Shown here piece after piece: positions 17,182 to 25,193 of a stretch of DNA of 51,309 bases. The first letter of the stretch is position 1, and the number at the start of each line of letters is the position of its first letter. Source of the stretch: Clostridia bacterium (GTDB taxonomy: Bacteria > Bacillota > Clostridia > Christensenellales > Borkfalkiaceae); NCBI GenBank assembly GCA_017621735.1, contig JAGASM010000020.1, positions 1-51,309 on the forward strand, read 5' to 3'. The notes under the pieces are model-generated. The model did no database searches and was not told the DNA's origin. It saw nothing but the letters and a program-made list of their open reading frames with translations. The position numbers and the translations under genes were made by a program.

Positions 17182-18201
17182 ATGAATCAAAAACTTATCG
17201 TATCGACCGCACCTCACGTTAGAACTTCTCGCTCTACGAAGCAAATCATGTTAGACGTATTGATCGCCCTGATCCCCGCAACGGTCATGGGGATCGTCCT
17301 CTTCGGATGGGAAGCGGCGCTCATAATCGGTCTTGCAGTCGTTTCGGCGGCTCTCACCGAATTCGTCTACTACGTCATTCAGCACAAAATTTGGAAAAAC
17401 CCCAAAGAAGTCGTCCTTTCCTTCTTCAAACAGTTCGACTTCACCTCTTTGATTACCGGTCTTTTGCTCGCGCTCGTGATTCCTGCAAGTGCGGAACACT
17501 GGTATATGCCCGTCCTCGGCAGCATTTTTGCGATTGCGGTCGTCAAGATGCTCTTCGGCGGAACGGGGAAAAACATCATCAACCCCGCGCTCGGCGGAAG
17601 AATCTTCCTCTTTATCTCCTTTACGGCGATGACGGTATACCCCGCAACCACCGATCTTCTCGGTAGATTCGGCTCCGTTTCCGTAAGCGAACTCAACACG
17701 GGCGCAACGGCACTTCAAAGTTTCCTTCAAGGAGGCGAAACCCTTTCCGCAATCGACCTTCTCATCGGTTCTACGGTTGCGGGCTGTATCGGCGAAACGT
17801 GCAAGATCGCACTCATCGTCGGCGGTATCTACCTTTGCATTCGCGGCGTTATCAAATGGTATCTTCCCCTCATCTACATCTTGACGACGGGATTGTTCGC
17901 GGTTGTCCTCGAAGGCTTTGACTTTAACGCGTTCCTTCCCTCCATTCTCGGCGGCGGCTTGATCCTCGGCGCGATCTTCATGGCGACCGACTACACCACC
18001 ACCCCCAAGAGCAAACTTGGAAACATCATTTATTTCTTCCTTCTCGGCTTGCTTACGGCAGGATTGAGAAAGGCTACGGGAATTGAAGTCGTTTCCTTCT
18101 GTATCGTACTTATGAACTTCCTCGTCTTCCTCATCGACGCGCTCATTAAGTGCCGTCCCTTTGGATACAAAAAGGAAAAGAAACAAAAGGAGGCAAAATA
18201 A
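17182..18201 (+). CDS. rnfD: Rnf electron transport complex subunit D
   Basis: The 339-aa integral membrane subunit has about nine to ten hydrophobic segments and normally carries a covalently bound FMN plus a non-covalent flavin. The LNTGATALQSFL stretch (residues about 172-183) contains the S/T-G-A-T-type flavinylation motif. The conserved block FGGTGKNIINPALGGR lies just before it. GGAGG precedes the ATG, and its stop overlaps the rnfG start by one base. Confidence 0.94.
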   Translation: MNQKLIVSTAPHVRTSRSTKQIMLDVLIALIPATVMGIVLFGWEAALIIGLAVVSAALTEFVYYVIQHKIWKNPKEVVLSFFKQFDFTSLITGLLLALVIPASAEHWYMPVLGSIFAIAVVKMLFGGTGKNIINPALGGRIFLFISFTAMTVYPATTDLLGRFGSVSVSELNTGATALQSFLQGGETLSAIDLLIGSTVAGCIGETCKIALIVGGIYLCIRGVIKWYLPLIYILTTGLFAVVLEGFDFNAFLPSILGGGLILGAIFMATDYTTTPKSKLGNIIYFFLLGLLTAGLRKATGIEVVSFCIVLMNFLVFLIDALIKCRPFGYKKEKKQKEAK

Positions 18202-19637
18202 TGACTGTGAAACAATTCTTTAAGAGCACGGCATTCAAAAGCCTCGCCGTTCTCCTTTCCATCGTCATTATCGCGGGCGGTTTGCTTGCAATTTGCAACG
18301 ACTTGCTCTACGTTTCCGAAGAGGAAAAGTTTGAACGCTCCCTCGCGAAAATTTACGGCGGATCGGCAAAGGTCGAAGAAACGATCAAATTGACGAACGA
18401 CAACAAAAAGCAAGGAGAAGGCAAAATCAACTACGCCTACCTCATGGACGACGGCAACTACCTCATCCAAGCGACGGGCGAAGGCGGATTCAGCGGCGGT
18501 ACGGCAACCGTTTGGGTGGTCGTCGGCTGCAAGGATAAAAAGTTTGACGGCGTGAAAAAGGTCGTATACGAAACGAACGAAGGGCAAACGTACATCTCCA
18601 AGTTCGGCGACGCGTTCTACGATCAATTCGTCAAATCGGCATCTCAACTTGACGGAAAGACCTTCTCGACCGACAAGAGCGACAAGACCGTTCAAGTCGT
18701 CAATGCAGGCGCTTCCATGACGACGACTGCAATGTGTAACGCGGTCAACGCGGCAGTCAGTTTCTTCAAGACGGCGATCCTCGGCGAAGAGGTCGTTGCG
18801 GACATTTACGCATATCAAAAGTTCGTGGACGTCGAAAACTCGACGATTACCCCCGACATCGCGACCAAGACGGTTACCTACTCGCTCGCGATGAAGAAAA
18901 ACGGCATCGCCCCCGCTTACACGGCAAACGTAACCGTTGTAGACGGCGTGATTACCGCATTCGCTTATGAAGGCTCGATTGCAACGGACGATTCGTTTGC
19001 AGGAAAGGTTGACGCAAGCTTGAAAGACGGCTCCCTTCTCATCGGCAAAAACGCGGATGAAATCAAGGCGCTCATCACCGAAGAAGGCGGCAACGTTTCT
19101 ATGAAACTTCCCGCAGACGCAAATCTTACGACGGACGCAACGTACTCCTCGATGAACCTCATCCTTGCGGCGGCGTTTGCAACCGCAAACTTCGACACCT
19201 TCCTCTATCCCGTCGTCTATGCGGACTGGATTACGGAAGACGCGCACACGGTAGAAGGCACCACCGTTACCTATACCTTGACGGTAAAGAAAAATGCACC
19301 CGCTCCCGCGATCAACGTAACCGTTGTTGTAACGGACGGCGCAGTTGCATCCGTTACCGTCGGCGACAAGATTGCAGAACCCGATTCCTTTGCGGACAGC
19401 GTTGCGGCAGGCGTGAAAGACGGCTCCTTCTTCGTTGGAAAGACGGCTACCGACATGGCGGCAATGGTCAAAGAGGACGGCGGGAAACTTGCCGCTGCGG
19501 ATTTGACGGGACTTGAACTCACGACGGGCGCAACCCGTTCGACGGAAAGCATCATCTATGCGGTCGCATACGCAACGTGCAACTATGCAACCTTCCTTGC
19601 AAAAGACGCACCCGCAGATAACGGAGGTGATCAGTAA
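18201..19637 (+). CDS. rnfG: Rnf electron transport complex subunit G, enlarged with repeated domains
   Basis: RnfG is anchored by one N-terminal helix (about residues 12-32) and carries covalent FMN outside the membrane. The usual protein has about 200 residues; this one has 478. Residues 40-195 form the normal FMN_bind domain with AGASMTTTA at 169-177. Two extra domains follow (about 220-335 and 353-465) that resemble each other: VTYSLAMKKN / VTYTLTVKKN, DSFAGKVDASLKDGS / DSFADSVAAGVKDGS, and TTDATYSS / TTGATRST. The third motif (TGATRST, 442-448) is a canonical-looking flavinylation site. The start at 18201 follows AAAAGGAGG. Confidence 0.92.
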   Translation: MTVKQFFKSTAFKSLAVLLSIVIIAGGLLAICNDLLYVSEEEKFERSLAKIYGGSAKVEETIKLTNDNKKQGEGKINYAYLMDDGNYLIQATGEGGFSGGTATVWVVVGCKDKKFDGVKKVVYETNEGQTYISKFGDAFYDQFVKSASQLDGKTFSTDKSDKTVQVVNAGASMTTTAMCNAVNAAVSFFKTAILGEEVVADIYAYQKFVDVENSTITPDIATKTVTYSLAMKKNGIAPAYTANVTVVDGVITAFAYEGSIATDDSFAGKVDASLKDGSLLIGKNADEIKALITEEGGNVSMKLPADANLTTDATYSSMNLILAAAFATANFDTFLYPVVYADWITEDAHTVEGTTVTYTLTVKKNAPAPAINVTVVVTDGAVASVTVGDKIAEPDSFADSVAAGVKDGSFFVGKTATDMAAMVKEDGGKLAAADLTGLELTTGATRSTESIIYAVAYATCNYATFLAKDAPADNGGDQ

Positions 19638-20320
19638 TGAATAAATACGGCAAAATTACAATGGACGGGTTGGTAACCAACAACGCGACCTTCAAACTCG
19701 TTCTCGGTACGTGCGCAACGCTCGGTCTTTCTTCCTCCGCGATGAACGGACTTGGCATGGGCATCTCCGTTACCATCGTCCTTCTTTTGAGTAACGTCGT
19801 CATCTCCCTTTTGAGAAAGGTCATTCCAAACACGGTACGCATTCCCGCGTTCATCGTCATCATCGCGACGATGGTAACCCTTCTCCGCATGGTCCTTTAT
19901 AAGTTCATGCCCGACTTGTACGATTCGATGGGCGTCTTCTTGCCCCTCATCGTCGTTAACTGTATGATCTTGGGAAGAGCGGAAGCGTTTGCAAGCAAAC
20001 AACCCGTTCTCGACAGCGCAGTCGACGGCGTTGCAACCGGTCTTGGCTTTACCGTAGCGCTTACCATTATGGGGATCATTCGCGAATTCTTCGGAAGCGG
20101 CAGTTTCTTCGGCATGAAGTTGTGGGATTTCACCATCGGCTTCTTCACCAACTCCGCAGGCGCGTTCTTCGTATACGGTATTTGCATCGCCCTCTTCATC
20201 CTCATCACCGATCAGGTTGAAAAGATGCTCCGCGCAAGACGCGCAAAAGCGCTCCGTATTCCCGACGGATTGAGCCCCCTTCCCGCAACGGAAGAAGGAA
20301 CGGAAAAGGAGGAAGCGTAA
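19637..20320 (+). CDS. rnfE: Rnf electron transport complex subunit E
   Basis: The 227-aa integral membrane subunit is homologous to RnfA and NqrD. It opens with KITMDGLVTNNATFKLVLGTC, including the conserved cysteine that with RnfA helps hold an iron-sulfur centre in the membrane, and has six hydrophobic segments. The ATG overlaps the rnfG stop by one base (TAATG), so the two are coupled. Confidence 0.95.
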   Translation: MNKYGKITMDGLVTNNATFKLVLGTCATLGLSSSAMNGLGMGISVTIVLLLSNVVISLLRKVIPNTVRIPAFIVIIATMVTLLRMVLYKFMPDLYDSMGVFLPLIVVNCMILGRAEAFASKQPVLDSAVDGVATGLGFTVALTIMGIIREFFGSGSFFGMKLWDFTIGFFTNSAGAFFVYGICIALFILITDQVEKMLRARRAKALRIPDGLSPLPATEEGTEKEEA

Positions 20321-20935
20321 ATGTTTGAAACGATTTTAATGATCGTCATCGCGGCGGTCTTCTCGCAAAACTTCATTCTCGTTAAATTCCTCGGAATTTG
20401 CCCCTTCCTCGGCGTATCCAAAAAGACGAACAGTGCGCTCATGATGGGCATTGCGGTAACCGCGGTCATGCTCCTTGCAACCCTCGTTACCTACCCCCTC
20501 TACACCTTCGTTATGGTTCCCCTTGGAATCGAATATCTCGAAATCATCTTCTTCATCTTCATCATTGCGGCGCTCGTCCAAATGTTGGAAAAATTCATTC
20601 AGAAGTTCTCCCCCTCCCTCTATCAATCGATGGGGATCTACCTTCCCTTGATCACCACCAACTGCGCGATCTTGGGCGTAGCGGAACTCGTCTTGAAGGC
20701 AGAAGTTGCAACCGTCGTTCCCGGCGTTACGGCAGGGATTGCGATGAACCTCGGCTACGCGCTCATCTACGCGCTTTGCGCAGGGCTCGGCTTTACCCTT
20801 GCAATGGTCTTGATGGGAGGCGTTCGCGAACGCATTGAAAACCTTCCCGCGGCAAAATGCATGAAGGGATTCCCTATCACGATGGTCGTGGCAAGTTTTA
20901 TGGCGATGGCGTTCTACGTCTTCACCTTGATTTAA
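20321..20935 (+). CDS. rnfA: Rnf electron transport complex subunit A
   Basis: The 204-aa, six-helix membrane protein contains the highly conserved SQNFILVKFLGICPFLGVS segment with the cluster-binding cysteine, and TTNCAILGVAE. It is the inverted-topology partner of RnfE. It starts directly after the rnfE stop codon with AAAGGAGG upstream. Confidence 0.96.
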   Translation: MFETILMIVIAAVFSQNFILVKFLGICPFLGVSKKTNSALMMGIAVTAVMLLATLVTYPLYTFVMVPLGIEYLEIIFFIFIIAALVQMLEKFIQKFSPSLYQSMGIYLPLITTNCAILGVAELVLKAEVATVVPGVTAGIAMNLGYALIYALCAGLGFTLAMVLMGGVRERIENLPAAKCMKGFPITMVVASFMAMAFYVFTLI

Positions 20936-20948
20936 CGGAGGTCGAAAA

Positions 20949-21767
20949 ATGATTGATTTATTGTTAGCGGCAATTCAATGGGATAAATTCGGCATTGTCA
21001 TCGGCATTTTTGCGGCGATCGCCGTCGTACTCGTCGTTTGCATTTTGCTCGTTGCAAAATTTTGCAAAGTGGACGCGGACGAAAAAATTGAAAAGATCCT
21101 CTCCAACCTTGCAGGCGCAAACTGCGGCGGTTGCGGTTGCTCCGGCTGCTCCGGCTTTGCGGAAAAACTGTGCAAAGGTCAAGCAAACCTCGGCGACTGC
21201 CACGTAACGGACGCGGCGGCAAAAAAGGAAATTGCTGACGTTCTCGGAATCCCCTTTGAGGAATCCAAACCCACCGTCAGCGTATGCAAGTGCAGCGGCG
21301 GAAAATACGCGAAGGACACGTTTGACTACGTCGGCGCAAAAGACTGTGCGGAAAAGGCAAAACTTGCAGGCGGCGGCAAAGAATGCGTTTACGGTTGCTT
21401 GGGCGAAGGAAATTGCTCCCGCGTATGCCCCGAAGACGCCATTGACGTTTGCGAGGGCTGCGCATCGGTTAATCCCGACAAGTGCACCTCTTGCGGCGCG
21501 TGCATGAGCGCTTGCCCCAGAGGCTTGTTTGAACGCATTCCCGCAGACGCAAAAGTTTACGTCGCGTGCTCCTCTCACGACAAGGGAAAGGCGGTTATGA
21601 CCGCTTGCGAGCACGGCTGTATCGCTTGTACCAAGTGTGCAAAGGTTTGCCCTTCGGGCGCTATTACCATGGTGGACAATCTTCCCGTAATCGACTACGA
21701 CAAGTGTACCAAGTGCGGAAAGTGTGCAGAATCCTGCCCCCGCCACACCATCGTCGTCAGATATTGA
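20949..21767 (+). CDS. rnfB: Rnf electron transport complex subunit B (ferredoxin-accepting)
   Basis: RnfB accepts electrons from reduced ferredoxin. The 272-aa protein has one N-terminal helix (about 13-36), a four-cysteine Fe-S domain beginning CGGCGCSGC (residues 59-67, with Cys75 next), and then several ferredoxin-type [4Fe-4S] motifs: CVYGCLGEGNCSRVCP, CTSCGACMSACP, CIACTKCAKVCP and CTKCGKCAESCP. It is the last gene of the CDGEAB cluster, and the terminator follows within ten bases. Confidence 0.95.
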   Translation: MIDLLLAAIQWDKFGIVIGIFAAIAVVLVVCILLVAKFCKVDADEKIEKILSNLAGANCGGCGCSGCSGFAEKLCKGQANLGDCHVTDAAAKKEIADVLGIPFEESKPTVSVCKCSGGKYAKDTFDYVGAKDCAEKAKLAGGGKECVYGCLGEGNCSRVCPEDAIDVCEGCASVNPDKCTSCGACMSACPRGLFERIPADAKVYVACSSHDKGKAVMTACEHGCIACTKCAKVCPSGAITMVDNLPVIDYDKCTKCGKCAESCPRHTIVVRY

Positions 21768-21772
21768 GCATA

Positions 21773-22028
21773 AAAAATGCGTTCCCTTGCGGAACGCATT
21801 TTTTTATCTTTGTTTATAAACCGCTCGAACGGATCTTTTATACATCATTCAAAATGCGCTCCCTTGCGGAACGCATTTTTTTATCTTTGTTTGTAAACTG
21901 CTCGAACGGATCCTTTATACATCATTCAAAGTGCGCTCCCTTGTGGAACGCATTTTTTATGTCTTTGTTTGTAAACCGCTCGAACGGATCCTTTATACAT
22001 CATTCAAAGTGCGCTCCCTTACGGAACG
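21773..22028 (+). repeat. Tandem array of the rnfB terminator, 77-bp unit, over three copies
   Basis: The first hairpin (AAATGCGTTCC/GGAACGCATTT with a T-run, 21775-21806) is a normal terminator. The segment is then repeated with periods of 77, 77 and 78 bp (CCCTT core at 21784, 21861, 21938 and 22016). Copies 1-3 keep a hairpin and T-run; copy 4 is cut after GGAACGCA. Hairpins 2 and 3 carry changes (TGCGCT, TTGTGG) that weaken the stem slightly. Confidence 0.93.
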
Positions 22029-22057
22029 CAACGCCAACGTTCTGCCGCTGTATATAT

Positions 22058-22089
22058 TTACGCCCGCTCGCAAATGCGAGCGGGCGTAA
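22058..22089. terminator. Long perfect hairpin between rnfB and the XRE gene
   Basis: ACGCCCGCTCGCA and its complement form a 13-bp stem around two A residues, extendable by TTA/TAA. It has no clear T-run on either side, so it may be an insulating terminator between convergent genes or an RNA-stabilising structure. The rest of 22029-22145 shows nothing else. Confidence 0.45.
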
Positions 22090-22145
22090 TCTATGTTATT
22101 TTCTTTATCCACCTTTGTGCCGTCGTATGCGCTCGGCTACTTCAT

Positions 22146-22355
22146 TTAATATTCCTTTCTCCCAAGCAAGTAGTCGGTCGAAACCTCAAAATACGCCGCA
22201 ATAGCGCACAACGTCATAAGATCGGGCTCCACCGTCCCCTTTTCAAAGTAAGAAATTCTACGTTGCGTAGTGTGAAGCACTTCCGCAAGCCCCGCTTGCG
22301 TCAACTTTGCCTCTTCCCGCAATCCCTTTAACCGCTCCGAAAATAAAATCTTCAT
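22146..22355 (-). CDS. Small XRE-family HTH regulator
   Basis: The 69-aa protein is almost wholly a Cro/C1-type helix-turn-helix domain: LKGLREEAKLTQAGLAEVLHTTQRRISYFEKGTVEPDL with a closing helix ending DYLLGRKEY. Homologues of this size in Bacillota are autonomous repressors. It is divergent from a zinc-ribbon membrane-protein gene, and the shared intergenic region has two related palindromes, one exactly in the promoter spacer of that gene. Repression of the neighbour and itself is inferred. Confidence 0.88.
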   Translation of the reverse strand: MKILFSERLKGLREEAKLTQAGLAEVLHTTQRRISYFEKGTVEPDLMTLCAIAAYFEVSTDYLLGRKEY

Positions 22356-22365
22356 ACGAAAATTA

Positions 22366-22417
22366 TAGACAAAAATGGTCTAAAATATTTGACATAGACA
22401 GTTTTTGTCTATATAAT
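22366..22417 (+). promoter_or_regulatory. Promoter of the zinc-ribbon gene with two XRE operator candidates
   Basis: TTGACA (22389-22394), 17 bases, TATAAT (22412-22417): a full consensus promoter. The 17-base spacer itself is a palindrome, TAGACAGTTTTTGTCTA. A second copy, TAGACAAAAATGGTCTA with one arm mismatch, lies at 22366-22382, centres 29 bases apart. A repressor on the spacer site would block RNA polymerase directly. Confidence 0.8.
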
Positions 22418-22452
22418 GTAGATGACTATCTTACAAAAGGAGAGAATTAGAA

Positions 22453-22758
22453 ATGTTTTGCAAAAATTGCGGTACGGAAATTGACGACAAGGCTTACGTT
22501 TGCCCAAAATGCGGTGTAAAAACCACCTCTATCCCTGCGCCTGCAGCGGATGACGCACCCAGCGCGGGCTTTGGTGTTTTAGGATTTTTCCTCCCTCTTA
22601 TCGGCTTTATTTTGTGGCTTATTTGGAAGGACTCTTCCCCATTAAAAGCAAAGTCGTGCGGAAAAGGAGCGCTGATCGGGGTTATCGTTTCGATTGTCTT
22701 TTCCATTATCGGCGGAATTATTACGGGAGCCATGCTCGGCGGTCTTTTTTATTACTAA
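22453..22758 (+). CDS. Small zinc-ribbon membrane protein
   Basis: The 101-aa protein starts with a zinc ribbon (MFCKNCGTEIDDKAYVCPKCG, Cys pairs at 3/6 and 17/20), then a Pro/Ala linker and two hydrophobic segments (about 41-56 and 72-99). This zinc_ribbon_2 plus membrane layout is common in Bacillota, with no assigned reaction. AAAGGAG precedes the start. Its promoter is consensus and overlaps an operator candidate, so it is probably the main target of the divergent XRE repressor. Confidence 0.82.
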   Translation: MFCKNCGTEIDDKAYVCPKCGVKTTSIPAPAADDAPSAGFGVLGFFLPLIGFILWLIWKDSSPLKAKSCGKGALIGVIVSIVFSIIGGIITGAMLGGLFYY

Positions 22759-22773
22759 CCCTATTGAAATAAG

Positions 22774-22804
22774 TTCCGCCCCGACGCAACGCGTCGGGGC
22801 GGAA
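22774..22804. terminator. Bidirectional terminator between convergent genes
   Basis: A 14-bp perfect stem (TTCCGCCCCGACGC and complement) with a 3-nt loop, placed between the zinc-ribbon gene and the yitT-like gene. Confidence 0.8.
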
Positions 22805-22807
22805 GTT

Positions 22808-23695
22808 TTACTTGATAAATTTTCCCATGACTTCGGCGGTAGAAGAGAAATACGCGAACGTGTCGGGGTACTTTCGCAAAATGCGTTGCACCTCGGCGAC
22901 CTGACGCTTGCGCACCACGCAAACGAGCATGTTTTTTTCCCGATGCGAATACATTCCAACCGCGGGCATCATGGTAACGCCGTGATTGAGCGAACGGAAA
23001 ATTTCTTCCGAAATTTCTTCGGGATGCGTGGTAACAATTTCAAACTTATACGCTACCTTAAACCCTTCGAGGACGATATCGCACACCTTGCTTGTAACAA
23101 AGAGGGACACGAGCGCGAGTAAAACGGGATCGAGTTTCACCGTAAAACTCGCCCCTTGATGAAAGACGAAAAAGGACGCAACGACGACCGCCGCATCAAA
23201 CAAGAACGTAAACCAACTGACTTTGATAAACTTGATCTTCTTGTTTGCAACCGTCGCAAGAACTGCCGTTCCTCCCGCCGTTCCAAAACTTTTCAACATG
23301 ATTGCAAGCGCGACGCCGAGCAAAATCCCCCCTGCAATCGCCGCAAGAAAGGCGTTCGTTTCCGTTTGATAGACGGGGAAATTCGGGATATACTCAAACG
23401 CGATGAGCAAAAACGAAGTTACGAGCATGGACGCAAACGACACGATCGCTTCCCGCTTTCCGATAAAAAAGAATGCGACAAAAAAGAGCGGAACGTTGAG
23501 CATCAACAAAAACCAACCCGAATTCCAATGAATGGCGTATTCGAGCAAAATGGCAATGCCGTTGATCCCCCCGGGCGCAAAGTCGTTGGGCGTAACAAAA
23601 ATATAAATCGCCAACGCGCGCACGATTCCCGAAAGCAAAACGGGAATCCCCGTCAAATATAAAAACTTCCAAACCGCGGACAAAAACCGCTTCAT
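22808..23695 (-). CDS. YitT family membrane protein
   Basis: The 295-aa protein has an N-terminal YitT_membrane domain with five or six hydrophobic segments (about residues 10-205), including a glycine-rich GGINGIAILLEY stretch, and a C-terminal cytoplasmic DUF2179 domain (about 225-285, around TMMPAVGMYSHREKNMLVCVVRKRQVAEV). No biochemical function is established for the family. AGAGGTGAAC precedes the start. The 5' flank carries an 80-bp tandem repeat. Confidence 0.88.
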   Translation of the reverse strand: MKRFLSAVWKFLYLTGIPVLLSGIVRALAIYIFVTPNDFAPGGINGIAILLEYAIHWNSGWFLLMLNVPLFFVAFFFIGKREAIVSFASMLVTSFLLIAFEYIPNFPVYQTETNAFLAAIAGGILLGVALAIMLKSFGTAGGTAVLATVANKKIKFIKVSWFTFLFDAAVVVASFFVFHQGASFTVKLDPVLLALVSLFVTSKVCDIVLEGFKVAYKFEIVTTHPEEISEEIFRSLNHGVTMMPAVGMYSHREKNMLVCVVRKRQVAEVQRILRKYPDTFAYFSSTAEVMGKFIK

Positions 23696-23774
23696 AGTTC
23701 ACCTCTGTTTTTTCTTCCCCTATTTTAGCACGCCGCCATTCAAATTGCAAGAGATAAATGAAAATATGCGCATA

Positions 23775-24012
23775 ATTAATGAGAAAAATCCTTCCGTTTG
23801 ATCGTTCGTCCGTCAATCTTCTTGTATTTTTTATTTGCGGTCGGCAAACCCACTATTAATGAGAAAAATCTTTTCGTTTGATCGTTCGTCCGTCAATCTT
23901 CTTGTATTTTTTATTTGCGGTCGGCAAACCCCTATTAATGAGAAAAATCCTTCCGCTTGATCGTTCGTCCGTCAATCTACTTGTATTTTTTATTTGCGGT
24001 CGGCAAACCCAC
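23775..24012. repeat. Tandem repeat, 80-bp unit, three copies
   Basis: ATTAATGAGAAAAATC begins copies at 23775, 23855 and 23934 (periods 80 and 79). Each copy contains ATCGTTCGTCCGTCAATC and ATTTGCGGTCGGCAAACCC, with only a few differences. It fills most of the gap between yitT and the DUF368 terminator. No ORF or hairpin with a T-run is conserved in the unit. Confidence 0.95.
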
Positions 24013-24095
24013 TTTATTATAACACAGGGGGATTCCTTTTGCTAAAGTTTTTTATTCCGCCACTTCAAGCGGCGGTGCTTTTCCGCAAAGGAACA

Positions 24096-24128
24096 TAAAA
24101 AAACACCTCACGTATCGTGAGGTGTTTT
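24096..24128 (-). terminator. Terminator of the DUF368 gene
   Basis: A 13-bp perfect stem AAAACACCTCACG/CGTGAGGTGTTTT with a 3-nt loop and a seven-T tail on the minus strand. It starts 22 bases beyond the stop. Confidence 0.88.
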
Positions 24129-24149
24129 CCGTTTGAAGTCAAATGAAAC

Positions 24150-25085
24150 TCAAATTTTTTCGCTTTTATTGCGAGGGTGTTTTTCCGACGCTTTTCGTGC
24201 GATTAAAATCGTCCCGTATGCGATGATTACGCCGACAAAAAGCAAAATCGCGCAAACGAGCCAATACCAAAGCGGGAAGGTATATTGCGTTACCGTAAGC
24301 CCTGCATCTTTTACAGTTGAAATAAACACCGTCGGGATCGATCCTAAAATAAATCCCGCGATCGCACAGTACGTCCCGCGCGGATGTGTTTTAAGAAGCC
24401 ATTTCATGATGACGGAAATGAGGAAAAATCCAACGATGATTCCCGCACCGACCAAGCCAAGCACAAGAAGCGACGTGCCGATATGTTGCCCTTTTATGAG
24501 CCCCGTTATCATACGGACAATCGGATTATAGTATCCAAAGATCAAGAGGAGCATACTCCCCGAAATGCCGGGAATAACGAGCGCACACGAACCGACGACG
24601 CCGATGACAAAGAGCATTACGTAGCCAAACGGTTGCAAAGCGAACAAATCAACTTCTCCCGCAAGCGGTAAAAAGGAAAGGGCCGCCGCAAGCGCCAACG
24701 GAATTAAAACGGAAAACACGTTCAAAAACCGAGGCTTTTTGATCTTCTCCGTTACGGACGGCATTCCGCCGAGCGCAAGCCCGACAAACAAGCATACCGT
24801 CGGAATGGGATAGTTGGCAAGCGCCCATTGAAGGGGAAACATCAACGCCATAATTCCGAGCACCATACCAAGTCCGATCGGAAGCAAAAATAAAATGCTC
24901 TTTTTGAACTGTTTGAAAATGTCCGCAATCGCTCCGACGAGCCGTTCATAGATGCCGAGAATCGCAGCAATCGATCCGCCCGAAAAACCGGGAATGATAA
25001 ACGCCACGCCGATACAAACACCGCGCAAGATATTCAAAAGAAATTCAGCGACCTTCGCTCCCTTTTTGTTTTGACGCTCTTCCAT
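24150..25085 (-). CDS. DUF368 family membrane protein
   Basis: The 311-aa polytopic protein has eight to ten hydrophobic segments. It carries two copies of a conserved glycine/serine motif, FIIPGFSGGSIAAILGIYERL near the N-terminus and LVIPGISGSMLLLIFGYYNPI in the second half, the hallmark of DUF368. The family has been linked in the literature to undecaprenyl phosphate flipping (PopT), so a role in cell-wall lipid carrier recycling is possible. AGGAG precedes the start at 25085. Confidence 0.85.
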   Translation of the reverse strand: MEERQNKKGAKVAEFLLNILRGVCIGVAFIIPGFSGGSIAAILGIYERLVGAIADIFKQFKKSILFLLPIGLGMVLGIMALMFPLQWALANYPIPTVCLFVGLALGGMPSVTEKIKKPRFLNVFSVLIPLALAAALSFLPLAGEVDLFALQPFGYVMLFVIGVVGSCALVIPGISGSMLLLIFGYYNPIVRMITGLIKGQHIGTSLLVLGLVGAGIIVGFFLISVIMKWLLKTHPRGTYCAIAGFILGSIPTVFISTVKDAGLTVTQYTFPLWYWLVCAILLFVGVIIAYGTILIARKASEKHPRNKSEKI

Positions 25086-25110
25086 GACTTCTCCTCTCAC
25101 GTTCTATAAC

Positions 25111-25166
25111 AGTATATCACACACACGCGTAAAAAACAACAAAAAAGAATTTTTTTGAAAAAATTT
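25111..25166 (-). promoter_or_regulatory. Promoter of the DUF368 gene with upstream A/T element
   Basis: On the minus strand TTGTTT (25139-25134), 17 bases, TATACT (25116-25111). The same TTTTTTTGAAAAAATTTT tract seen upstream of purC lies at 25149-25166, just above the -35 box. Confidence 0.5.
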
Positions 25167-25193
25167 TATATTTCTTTTCCGTATTTCCCGCAA

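Noticed and set aside
18030..19247. A 405-codon minus-strand open frame opposite rnfG
   Set aside because: Shadow of the repetitive codon use in rnfG; no signal peptide or domain.
23775..24012. Three 80-bp repeats considered as a CRISPR array
   Set aside because: The copies are contiguous and nearly identical over the whole unit, so there are no unique spacers, and no cas genes lie nearby.
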